This document shows positions 53,667 to 60,892 of a stretch of DNA of 64,000 bases, piece after piece. Made by a program: the position numbers and the translations under genes. How positions within the stretch are numbered: position 1 is the stretch's first letter; each line of letters begins with the position of its first letter. The DNA comes from Sphingomonas kaistensis. GTDB lineage: Bacteria > Pseudomonadota > Alphaproteobacteria > Sphingomonadales > Sphingomonadaceae. The stretch is from the NCBI RefSeq assembly GCF_036884275.1, contig NZ_CP145607.1, positions 372,001 through 436,000 of the forward strand, given 5' to 3'. Below the pieces are notes generated by a model. The model saw nothing but the letters and a program-made list of their open reading frames with translations. It did not search any database and was not told the origin of the DNA.

Positions 53667-54923
53667 TTACGAGCCCAATTGCATGAGCGATGCAATTTCG
53701 CCTGTTGTACCGGCGATGGCGAAGAGATCTTCCTGAGCTTGGGTGAAGAAAGAGAGTACCTGCTCGTCCTCGACAATCATGAAATTGGGAAGTTGGTGGA
53801 CCCTTTCCAGCCGTGGCAACGCATATTGCTCTTGGAACATGGATGACCCCACAAGAAGGTGAGGTAAGTTGCCCGAATGCGGCTCATTCCTCATGGCCAC
53901 GCCCACAATTCCAGGGTTAAGATTTGGCTGACTTGATCGAAGCTTGAGCAGGTTGCGACAGATCTCGGCTAGAAAGCCTTGATACCACTCGATGTGAAGG
54001 GCAACAGAATTGAGGTCCCCTTCCGGGATGTACCTAACGAACCAATCAAAGACGACAGTTCCATCGGTATGCACCCTCTTTGAAGCGTACCCAGCTCGTT
54101 GGTCGGTAGCGCCCTCAATCCAGTCCTCTAACAGCTTGCCCCTGAGCACTGGTCTCCAGTTCGAACCTAGCCTTCTGAACGCCACGTCATTCCTTGTCTC
54201 AGTTCCATTCCTGTAAAAGACTGGCTGTGCGTTCGTCAGCGCTGCAAGGGTCTTTCCTTCCAGCGAAATTTGAGTGGGCTGCAGGGGGACATACACGACC
54301 CGGAACTGAAAACCCCCGCCCTGAAAGATCCGGTTGTTGGCTCTAAATTCGCGAACACTCGAGAGCTCGCTTTTCAGTTTATCATCGATCCGCTCAGCTG
54401 CCGTCCGAACGCTGAGGGTGAGATCGTGAACCTCTGCAATGCTCATCGGCAACGTCTCCGTCCCCCTCCTGATGTAAAACTCGTTAGAGCGAGCAACCCT
54501 GTGTGGGGCTTGCAAGGAGCTATCAGCTCGCGCCACGATGTAGCCGTCAACAGAGCCACGATCGTCTGCTGCGATACTTCGAATTCTCAAAGCGCGAGGG
54601 CTAGGCTCGATTCTCGAAGGAAGGCTGCGTCTCAGCCGTTCCGCAGCATCGACTGCCTGTGGAAGAGGTAGGAGCTCTGCGGCAAGTCCTTCATGCTCTC
54701 TGATGCCGATAATCAGATCGCCGCCTCCGGCGTTGAGAAACGCCGTGATCTCTCGCGCGACATTGTCGAGTGCTCGGTCTCTCTGAGACTCACTCATCGC
54801 TGAAAGATCAGCACCACCTGTGAATGACTCTTTGAACTCTATGCGCTCGTCCTCAGCACGGCTTGAGGTGCAAAGCGTCGCAAGGTCCTCAGCCGTTATC
54901 TCGTCTAAGTCCTTCCGAATCAT
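53667..54923 (-). CDS. AlbA_2 (Schlafen-type) domain protein
   Basis: The 418-aa protein starts at MIRKDLDEITAEDL with GGAG upstream; a longer frame to 55028 runs into the tRNA-adjacent region and is rejected. Residues ~20-165 form an AlbA_2 domain: DERIEFKESFTGG, NVAREITAFLNAGGGDLIIGI and the strand-end FYIRRGTETLPMS. The remaining ~250 residues match no family I know. AlbA_2 domains bind nucleic acids, and some act as tRNA/RNA nucleases or antiviral factors. It is the last island gene, 124 bp from the tRNA-Thr 3' end. Confidence 0.8.
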   Translation of the reverse strand: MIRKDLDEITAEDLATLCTSSRAEDERIEFKESFTGGADLSAMSESQRDRALDNVAREITAFLNAGGGDLIIGIREHEGLAAELLPLPQAVDAAERLRRSLPSRIEPSPRALRIRSIAADDRGSVDGYIVARADSSLQAPHRVARSNEFYIRRGTETLPMSIAEVHDLTLSVRTAAERIDDKLKSELSSVREFRANNRIFQGGGFQFRVVYVPLQPTQISLEGKTLAALTNAQPVFYRNGTETRNDVAFRRLGSNWRPVLRGKLLEDWIEGATDQRAGYASKRVHTDGTVVFDWFVRYIPEGDLNSVALHIEWYQGFLAEICRNLLKLRSSQPNLNPGIVGVAMRNEPHSGNLPHLLVGSSMFQEQYALPRLERVHQLPNFMIVEDEQVLSFFTQAQEDLFAIAGTTGEIASLMQLGS

Positions 54924-55046
54924 GGCAAGCTCCAACTCACAATACCAAGCCAAGTAAGCTCTCGGCCGCTTAGAGCAGGGACCCAAGCCAAGCCCAAGCG
55001 AAAGGCGCTTTGACCATCGTTGCTGCAAGGTTGCTTGTGGAAGGGG

Positions 55047-55091
55047 TGGTGCCGCTTACAGGACTCGAACCTGTGACCCCCTCATTACGAA
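55047..55091. repeat. Right attachment site within tRNA-Thr
   Basis: The same 45 bases as at 25283-25327, here forming the 3' part of the intact tRNA-Thr gene. Marks the right island boundary, where the island-supplied tail restores the tRNA. Confidence 0.92.
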
Positions 55092-55122
55092 TGAGGTGCT
55101 CTACCAACTGAGCTAAAGCGGC
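55047..55122 (-). tRNA. tRNA-Thr (anticodon CGU)
   Basis: The 76-nt cloverleaf has acceptor GCCGCTT pairing with AAGCGGC, a D-loop with AGTTGGTAGA, an anticodon stem CCTCA/TGAGG with loop TTCGTAA (anticodon CGT), a T-loop GTTCGAGTC, and an encoded CCA end. It reads ACG codons. Its 3' 45 nt are duplicated at the other island end. Confidence 0.96.
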
Positions 55123-55156
55123 AGCGCGGGCGCCCTAACAGGGTGGGGGCGGCGGC

Positions 55157-55972
55157 TCAAGTCGCGAAGTTGGGGTCGAGGCGATAGGCTTTGCGCAGGA
55201 GCGCGGGCCAGGCGAGGAACTGGGCGGCGAGCTTGAGGCCCTGGGCGCCCTGTTCCGCCGCGATCTCGGGGGTGCCCTGGGGCGGATGGTTGATCGCCTC
55301 GCCGGCCGAAAGCGCCATGATCTGGGCCTGGCAGGCGCGTTCGAGGAAATAGATGCGGATGAACGCCTCGCCGACGGTGCTGCCGACGCTGAGCGTGCCG
55401 TGATTGCGCAGCAGCATCGCGTTCCTGGTGCCCAGATCCGCGACGATCCGCTCGCGCTCGTCATGGTCCGTCGCGACGCCTTCGTAGTCGTGGAAGGCGA
55501 GGTCGCCGCGGACCAGCATCGCGGTCTGAGTCAGCGGAAGCAGCCCCTCCCCGTGCGCCGCGACCGCCTGGCCGTGGGGCGTGTGAAGGTGGATGACGGC
55601 GTTGGCGTCCTCGCGGCTCATGTGCACGGCCGAGTGGATGGTGAAGCCGGCGGGGTTGGTGATGAAGGGCGTCGGGTCGACCGGATTGCCCTGCATATCG
55701 ACCTTGACCAGCGAAGACGCGGTGACTTCCTCGAACATGAGGTTGTAGGGGTTCAAGAGGAAGTGATGCTCCGGCCCCGGGATCCGAACGCTCATGTGGG
55801 TGAAGATGAGGTCATCCCAGCCGTAATGCGCGATCAGGCGGTAAGCGGCGGCAAGATCGACTCGGAGCTTCCATTCCTCCTCGCTGACCTTGCCCTCCAG
55901 GCTGGAAATCCGGACGTCCTGCAGGGCGCTCAGCCGATCCATACCGGCGTTGATGGTGTCGACGCGGTTCAC
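55157..55972 (-). CDS. Class II aldolase/adducin family protein
   Basis: The 271-aa protein carries the zinc motif HLHTPHG and a later RNHGTLSVG, the standard class II aldolase/adducin metal ligands, plus IFTHMSVRIPG near the N-terminus. Members act as sugar-phosphate aldolases, epimerases or decarboxylases; some are of unknown function. It starts at GTG 55972 overlapping the upstream stop (GTGA), so it is coupled to the MaiA-like gene. Substrate not predictable. Confidence 0.88.
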   Translation of the reverse strand: MNRVDTINAGMDRLSALQDVRISSLEGKVSEEEWKLRVDLAAAYRLIAHYGWDDLIFTHMSVRIPGPEHHFLLNPYNLMFEEVTASSLVKVDMQGNPVDPTPFITNPAGFTIHSAVHMSREDANAVIHLHTPHGQAVAAHGEGLLPLTQTAMLVRGDLAFHDYEGVATDHDERERIVADLGTRNAMLLRNHGTLSVGSTVGEAFIRIYFLERACQAQIMALSAGEAINHPPQGTPEIAAEQGAQGLKLAAQFLAWPALLRKAYRLDPNFAT

Positions 55973-56610
55973 TGGGCGGTCTCCTGGCGATCGGGATGGG
56001 CGGCGGCGAAAGCGGGAAGTTCGAGCGCCGAGGCTTCGGCGCGGAGCAGGGTCGGATAGGCGTTCAGCGGCACGTCGAAGCGGCGGGCGTTGTACAGCTG
56101 AGGGACGAGACAGATGTCAGCCATGCTGAGCTGGTCGCCATAGAGGAAGGTGCCGGCCTGCGGCGCGGCGAGCGTTTCGAGGGCGGTCAGGCCCTCGATC
56201 ACCCAATGACGGTACCAGCTGTCGACCGCCTCCTGCGGCTGGCCGAGCTCGTTCTTGAGGTAACGCAGGATGCGCAGGTTGTTGAGCGGGTGGATGTCGC
56301 AGGCGATCGTCAGCGCCAGCGCCAGGACATGGGCGCGGCCGGGGGGATCGGCGGGAACGAACGGCGGCTCCTTTTCGAGCGCGTCGAGGCGGTCGAAGAT
56401 GGCGAGGCTTTGCGTCACGCGCTCGTCGCCGATCTCCAGCATGGGCACGAAGCCCTGCGGGTTCAGCGCCTTGTATTCGGCCGACTGCTGCTCGTTCTCG
56501 ACGAGGCTGACCGGATGTTGCTCGTAAGCGAGGCCCTTGAGGTTGAGGGCGATCCGAACGCGGTAGCTGGCCGAGGAGCGGAAGTAATCGTGGAGGACGA
56601 TTCGGGTCAT
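55969..56610 (-). CDS. maiA: Maleylacetoacetate isomerase-like zeta-class glutathione S-transferase
   Basis: The 213-aa protein begins with the zeta-GST N-domain: YFRSSASYRVRIALNLKGL, NPQGFVPMLEIG and the conserved cis-Pro region. The C-domain has DQLSMADICLVPQLYNARRF. The usual SSCS is SSAS, a common variant that keeps the catalytic Ser. The enzyme isomerises maleylacetoacetate to fumarylacetoacetate in tyrosine/homogentisate breakdown, using glutathione. The downstream partner is a class II aldolase, not fumarylacetoacetase, so a related GST role is possible. Confidence 0.88.
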   Translation of the reverse strand: MTRIVLHDYFRSSASYRVRIALNLKGLAYEQHPVSLVENEQQSAEYKALNPQGFVPMLEIGDERVTQSLAIFDRLDALEKEPPFVPADPPGRAHVLALALTIACDIHPLNNLRILRYLKNELGQPQEAVDSWYRHWVIEGLTALETLAAPQAGTFLYGDQLSMADICLVPQLYNARRFDVPLNAYPTLLRAEASALELPAFAAAHPDRQETAQ

Positions 56611-56636
56611 GCGTGCGCCATTCGTGCGGGGGCCGC

Positions 56637-56722
56637 GAACCTGAACAAGGTCACAAAGGTCACCGGTGACGGGGTGTCGGAACGGCGTGTGAACCTGAAC
56701 AAGGTCACAAAGGTCACCGGTG
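56637..56722. repeat. Two 32-bp direct repeats with GGTCAC half-sites
   Basis: A 32-bp unit (GAACCTGAACAAGGTCACAA, then AGGTCACCGGTG) occurs at 56637-56668 and 56691-56722, 54 bp apart start to start. Each unit contains two GGTCAC half-sites 8 bp apart, and the first copy ends in the palindrome GTCACCGGTGAC. It lies upstream of maiA. Likely a dispersed intergenic repeat, or a pair of operator sites; not resolvable from one locus. Confidence 0.7.
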
Positions 56723-56851
56723 GCGGGGGTGCGGCGGTTGCTGTCTTGCGGGCGCCTGGGAGCGTGCTTTGCGGATGGGTGAAAGAAACGAAAGCGGGCA
56801 TCGGTCTGCTTTTGTCAGATGGCGCCCGCGTAGGACAGGGTTTTCGAACAT

Positions 56852-56967
56852 CGTCATCCCGGCGGAGGCCGGGATCTCGGGCGGAAAGGCGCTTCAATCG
56901 CCCGAGGTCCCGGCCTTCGGGTCCCATCGAAGTATTACTTCAATGGGTTCCCTTCGCCGGGACGACG
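56852..56967. repeat. REP/BIME-like inverted repeat element
   Basis: A 116-bp element bounded by CGTCATCCCGGCGGAGGCC on the left and the inverted counterpart (CCTTCGCCGGGACGACG) on the right. The left end itself folds (CCCGGC-ggag-GCCGGG). The CGTCATCCCGGCGnAGGCCGGG motif is the widespread proteobacterial repetitive extragenic palindrome type. It ends one base before the thioesterase stop codon, so it also covers that gene's 3' end and may act as a terminator for it. With the direct repeats it fills the 357-bp gap 56611-56967. Confidence 0.75.
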
Positions 56968-57369
56968 CTAATCGCCGAGGAACGGGGCGACGATCTCGGT
57001 GGTGATACGCTGAGGGCGGCCGGTGGCTTTGTCGAGCATCGCCCAGGTGGTGCGGGCGCGCACCAACACCTTGCCGTCGGCACCCGTGAATTCCATGAAA
57101 CGGTCGAAGCGGGCGCCGCGCGGGGCGTCGTCGACCCAGGTGCGGCCGGTCACCACGTCGCCGACCAGCGCCGGGCGGAGGTAATCGATCTCGTGCCGGA
57201 TCACGACCCATACGAAAGCGTCGCGATATTGCTCGGGCGCGGCAGCGTACCAGTGGCTGGTGGCGACGGTCTGGATCCACTGCACCCACACCGCATTGTT
57301 GACGTGGCCGAGCTCGTCGATGTGCTCGGGCTCGGCGGTGAGCGAAAGGGTGAAGCTGGGATTGGTCAC
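56968..57369 (-). CDS. Acyl-CoA thioesterase, hotdog fold (YbgC/4HBT-like)
   Basis: The 133-aa protein starts at GTG 57369 (VTNPSFTLSLTAEPEHI), overlapping the preceding stop as GTGA. The hotdog motif HIDELGHVNNAVWVQWIQ includes the catalytic Asp/Glu region of 4HBT thioesterases, followed by IRHEIDYLRPALVGDVV. It hydrolyses acyl-CoA or aryl-CoA thioesters; substrate not known. Last gene in the S9-metallopeptidase-thioesterase operon, and it ends against the REP element. Confidence 0.9.
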   Translation of the reverse strand: MTNPSFTLSLTAEPEHIDELGHVNNAVWVQWIQTVATSHWYAAAPEQYRDAFVWVVIRHEIDYLRPALVGDVVTGRTWVDDAPRGARFDRFMEFTGADGKVLVRARTTWAMLDKATGRPQRITTEIVAPFLGD

Positions 57370-58727
57370 AATAGCTCCGGCGTCTGGTCGGTCCGCAGGC
57401 GGTAGCGGACCTTGGCGGCGGTCAGCAACTCGGTCCAGCCGCGCGGGGTCGGCTGCGCCCCGCTCAGCAAGGGCCGGATCGACGCGGTGAGGTTGCGGCC
57501 GGCCGGATAGCTTTCGAGCAGGGCGAGCCATTCCGCGGTCGAGACGGCGCGGTCGGCGGCGTTGGCGGCGAGGAGGCGGCGGACGAAGGCGTGGAAGTCG
57601 CCGCTGGCCACCTGTTCCGCGACCAGCGAAAGGATCGCGCCGCAGTCGTATTTGACCTGAAAATCTTGGCGCTGCACGGCGGAGGCGAGGCCGCCTTTGC
57701 GCGAGGCGGCGATGCAATCGGTGAGCGATTTGTTGAGCGCGGCGCGGGCATCGTAGCCGGGGTCAGTTGCGCCGAGCGCGCGAATGGCGAGCAGGTCGGC
57801 GCCGCCTTCGACGATCCAGTTGTCGGCCGCCTTGTCGTAATTGACCATCTGGCCGAGCCAGAAATGCGCGCTTTCGTGAGCAATATAGCGATGGGCGAGC
57901 GTGCGCAGCGGCGGCGAGGGCCGGGTCGCGGCGGAACCCGAGATGCGCATCAGGACAAGGCCCTTGAGCACCCCGCCGTTGAGGCTGGCGCCCGGGCGAT
58001 CCGCGCCGGCCCAGCTGGCGAGCACGGTCGGGCGAAGGGCGCCGGGCGAACCGAGGAGCCTCCGGTAGCGCTCGAGCAGGCGCGGCGTGAAGGTGCGAAT
58101 GTCGGCGGCGAGCCAGGCGGGCATTTGCGGATCGACCACGGTCGCCATGCCGTTCTCGACCATCGCGCTGGCTACACCGAACAGGCCGTAAGTGCCTGCG
58201 CTGTTGCCGCGTTCATAGCCTGCGGTGTCGCCGGCCAGCCGGATCGTGGCGGGTGGGCCGCGAAACCGGATGCGCGTGCTGGTGTCGGTGATGGCCCCGG
58301 TTTCGGGATCGGGGCCGAGGCGGTCGAGCGTCGCCAGGGATGCTACCGAGAAGAGCGAGAATTGCCCGTCGAACAAGGCCACCCCGCTCGGGCCGAGGCG
58401 GAGCGCGGGGACGTAATCGCTCAGCACTTCGCTTGTGTAGGGCGCGACCCGGACGCGGATGGTGCGCGGGACCGGGCCGCCGTTGGTCGCGACCAGCGCG
58501 TCGTACGCACCGCGCCGCTCGAGCCGGACGCCGGGGGTGAGGATCGTCCAGCTGCGCGGGCGCCACGGCTGGCGGTCTTCTGTCGCGAGGCTGGAGCGGA
58601 AGAAGCCCCAGGCGGGCGCCGCGCGGGGCAAGGTGAAAACGGCGTCGAACCCGCTGCCCGAACGGGTGACACTGACCTCGGCGGGGGCGGACGACGACGC
58701 GACCGCCGCCGCCAGCGTGAGGATCAT
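57366..58727 (-). CDS. Exported gluzincin metallopeptidase-like protein (M1/M61-like)
   Basis: The 453-aa protein has an N-terminal signal (MILTLAAAVASSS). The zinc motif is YIAHESAHFWLGQ (HExxH) with a downstream Glu in WIVEGGADLLA, the gluzincin arrangement seen in M1/M61 peptidases. The N-terminal ~200 residues are beta-rich as in M61 proteins. Overlaps both neighbours (ATGA from S9, GTGA to thioesterase). A peptidase role is likely; substrate unknown. No PDZ domain is evident, which M61 glycyl aminopeptidases usually have. Confidence 0.8.
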   Translation of the reverse strand: MILTLAAAVASSSAPAEVSVTRSGSGFDAVFTLPRAAPAWGFFRSSLATEDRQPWRPRSWTILTPGVRLERRGAYDALVATNGGPVPRTIRVRVAPYTSEVLSDYVPALRLGPSGVALFDGQFSLFSVASLATLDRLGPDPETGAITDTSTRIRFRGPPATIRLAGDTAGYERGNSAGTYGLFGVASAMVENGMATVVDPQMPAWLAADIRTFTPRLLERYRRLLGSPGALRPTVLASWAGADRPGASLNGGVLKGLVLMRISGSAATRPSPPLRTLAHRYIAHESAHFWLGQMVNYDKAADNWIVEGGADLLAIRALGATDPGYDARAALNKSLTDCIAASRKGGLASAVQRQDFQVKYDCGAILSLVAEQVASGDFHAFVRRLLAANAADRAVSTAEWLALLESYPAGRNLTASIRPLLSGAQPTPRGWTELLTAAKVRYRLRTDQTPELL

Positions 58728-60793
58728 TCGGCGCCGCCGAGCTGGGTCAGAACGAAGGCCTGCTCTTCGGCGGTTTCCCGCAAGCTGTCCCAGCGCCCCG
58801 ACTTGCCGCCGTGACCGGCGCCCATGTTGGTCTTGAGCAGCAGCAGCGCGTCGTTGGTCCGCGTGGCGCGCAGGCGGGCGACCCATTTGGCGGGCTCCCA
58901 ATAGGTGACGCGCGGGTCGTGGAGACCGGCGGTGACCAGCATCGGCGGATAGGCCTGCGGCTTGACGTTGTCGTACGGGCTGTAACTCAGCAGCAGCTTG
59001 AAGGCGTCCGCGTCGGTGATCGGATTGCCCCATACCGGCCATTCGCCTGGGGTCAGCGGCAGGGTGTCGTCGATCATGGTGTTGATGACGTCGACGAACG
59101 GCACGTCGGCGATCACCGCGCCCCACAGGTCGGGGTCGGTGTTAACGACCACCCCCATCAGCTTGCCGCCGGCCGAGCCGCCCTGGATGGCGATCTTGCC
59201 CGGCTGGGCGAAGCCTTCGGCGACGAGGCCTTTGGCGGCATCGACGAAATCGTGAAAGGTGTTCCAGCGGTTGGTGGCGGTGCCGTCTAGGTACCAGCCG
59301 TAGCCCATGTCGTCGCCGCCGCGGATGTGGGCGATGGCATAGGCGAAGCCGCGGTCGAGGAGGCTGAGGCGCGTCGACGAAAAGCTCGGCGGGATGGCGT
59401 AGCCGTAGGCGCCGTAGGCATAGAGATAGAGCGGCTGGCTGCCGTCTTTCTTGTAACCCTTTTTGTAGACGATGCTGACCGGGATCTGCTTGCCGTCGCG
59501 GGCGGGGAGCATGAGGCGCTCGGTCGTATATTGCGACGGGTCGTAGCCCGACGGGATCTCGGTCACCTTCAGGGTTTCGAGCGTGCCGGTGGCGGGGTGA
59601 TAGTCGAGCACCGTCCCGGGCGTGACCATCGAGCTGTAGAACAGGCGGTAGGCGTCGGGCGCGAAGTCGGGATTGCTGCCGAGCGAGGCGGTGTAGCTCG
59701 CTTCGGCGAAGGGGATGCGGGTGGTCGCGCCGGTCGCGTAGTCGCGGAGGGTCAGCTGATCGAGGCCCTGCACGCGGCTGGTGATGACGAAGTGGTCGCG
59801 GAAAGCGGTGACCCCGCGCAGGTAGGTGTCGTCGGAGCCGGGGACGACCTCGTGCCACTCGCCCGGTGCGGCGGGGTCGGCGGAGACGATGCGGAAGTTG
59901 ATGTGGTCGTCGTTGGTGAGTATCCAAAGCTTCCCGTGCGCGGCGTCGGCTTCGTAGAGGCGGTTTTCGCGGCGGGGCGAAATGAGGACCTGTTCGGCCA
60001 GCGGGTCGGCGGCGGGGACGAAGCGGACCTCGCTGGTGCGGTTGTCGCCCGCCGAGATGAAGATCAGGCTCTCGTCCTGCGACTTGGAGAGGCCGACCGA
60101 GAAGCCCTTGTCCTCGGTTTCTTCGTAGAGCGTGACGTCCTCGGCGGGGTCGCTGCCGAGGCGGTGGAGCCGGGCGCGGTAGCTGCGCCATTGGTCGTTG
60201 ACCTCGGTGAACAGGACCGCCTTGCTGTCGGCGCTCCATACGGGAGCGCCGATGCCGACTTGCGTTACGGTTTCGAGGTCCTTGCCGGTGGCGAGATCGC
60301 GGATGCGCAAGGTGAAGCGTTCGGAGCCGCTGTCGTCGGCCATCACCGCGGCGAGGCGGCCGTCGGGGCTGATTTCGAGCGCGCCGAGGCGGAAATAATC
60401 TTTGCCTTCGGCTTCCTTGGACTCGTCGAAGATGAGCTTGTCTTCGCCGCCCGCGACGGGCTTCCTGAACCACTGGCGATATTGGGCGCCGGGCTGGAAC
60501 GCCCACCAGTAGAGATATTCGCCGTCCTTGACCGGGACCGAGCGGTCGTCCTCTTTCTGGCGGCCTTTCATTTCCTGGAAGAGGGTTTCGATCAGCGCTT
60601 CGTGCGGGGCTTTCCAGGCTTCGAACCAAGCGTTTTCCGCTTCGAGATAGGCGAGCACTTCCCGGTCATCGACCGTCGGATAGCCCACATCGCGCAGCCA
60701 GGCGTAATCGTCGGTGACGGCGATCCCGTGGCGTTCGAAGGAGGTCGGGCGCGGCTCGGCGCGGGGAGGAAGGCTGTCGGGCAAGGAGGGCAC
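58724..60793 (-). CDS. S9 prolyl oligopeptidase / oligopeptidase B-like
   Basis: The 689-aa protein has an N-terminal beta-propeller (~70-410) with SPDGRLAAV and APVWSADSKAV blades, and a C-terminal alpha/beta-hydrolase. The triad appears as Ser540 in IQGGSAGGKLMG, Asp in GLHDPRVTY and His in GAGHGG. SFSSTRLSLLDRGFAYAIAHIRGG is the S9A/OpdB hallmark. No signal peptide is seen, so it is cytosolic, or exported by other means. The start is GTG 60793 (VPSLPDSLPP); the frame is open further upstream with no better start, so the start is moderate confidence. Divergent from aminopeptidase P, 99 bp away. Confidence 0.93.
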   Translation of the reverse strand: MPSLPDSLPPRAEPRPTSFERHGIAVTDDYAWLRDVGYPTVDDREVLAYLEAENAWFEAWKAPHEALIETLFQEMKGRQKEDDRSVPVKDGEYLYWWAFQPGAQYRQWFRKPVAGGEDKLIFDESKEAEGKDYFRLGALEISPDGRLAAVMADDSGSERFTLRIRDLATGKDLETVTQVGIGAPVWSADSKAVLFTEVNDQWRSYRARLHRLGSDPAEDVTLYEETEDKGFSVGLSKSQDESLIFISAGDNRTSEVRFVPAADPLAEQVLISPRRENRLYEADAAHGKLWILTNDDHINFRIVSADPAAPGEWHEVVPGSDDTYLRGVTAFRDHFVITSRVQGLDQLTLRDYATGATTRIPFAEASYTASLGSNPDFAPDAYRLFYSSMVTPGTVLDYHPATGTLETLKVTEIPSGYDPSQYTTERLMLPARDGKQIPVSIVYKKGYKKDGSQPLYLYAYGAYGYAIPPSFSSTRLSLLDRGFAYAIAHIRGGDDMGYGWYLDGTATNRWNTFHDFVDAAKGLVAEGFAQPGKIAIQGGSAGGKLMGVVVNTDPDLWGAVIADVPFVDVINTMIDDTLPLTPGEWPVWGNPITDADAFKLLLSYSPYDNVKPQAYPPMLVTAGLHDPRVTYWEPAKWVARLRATRTNDALLLLKTNMGAGHGGKSGRWDSLRETAEEQAFVLTQLGGAE

Positions 60794-60892
60794 TTTCGGA
60801 CGGGAACGGGAAGACCAAGGATTTGGGGCGGATCGACGGTGGCGCAAGAGAGGAGCTTTCGTCCACCCCGCGACAAGCGCTAGAGGGCTCCC

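Larger units (their letters stand above)
25283..55091. mobile_element. ~30-kb genomic island integrated in tRNA-Thr(CGU)
   Basis: The island is delimited by a 45-bp perfect direct repeat (25283-25327 and 55047-55091) equal to the 3' end of a tRNA-Thr gene. The intact tRNA sits at the right end, as expected when an element enters a tRNA 3' end and supplies a replacement tail. It encodes a tyrosine integrase, a RepB-like primase/ATPase, a restriction/DISARM-like defence locus, several nuclease-like genes and many unknowns. Codon use and base composition are visibly less GC-biased than in both flanks. I see no conjugation genes, so it is a mobilisable or passively moving island rather than an ICE. 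The integrase lies 7 kb from the right end rather than next to an att site. Confidence 0.9.

Noticed and set aside
25283-55091. CRISPR array or conjugation machinery in the island
   Set aside because: No regularly spaced repeat-spacer units, Cas motifs, relaxase or type IV secretion genes were seen.
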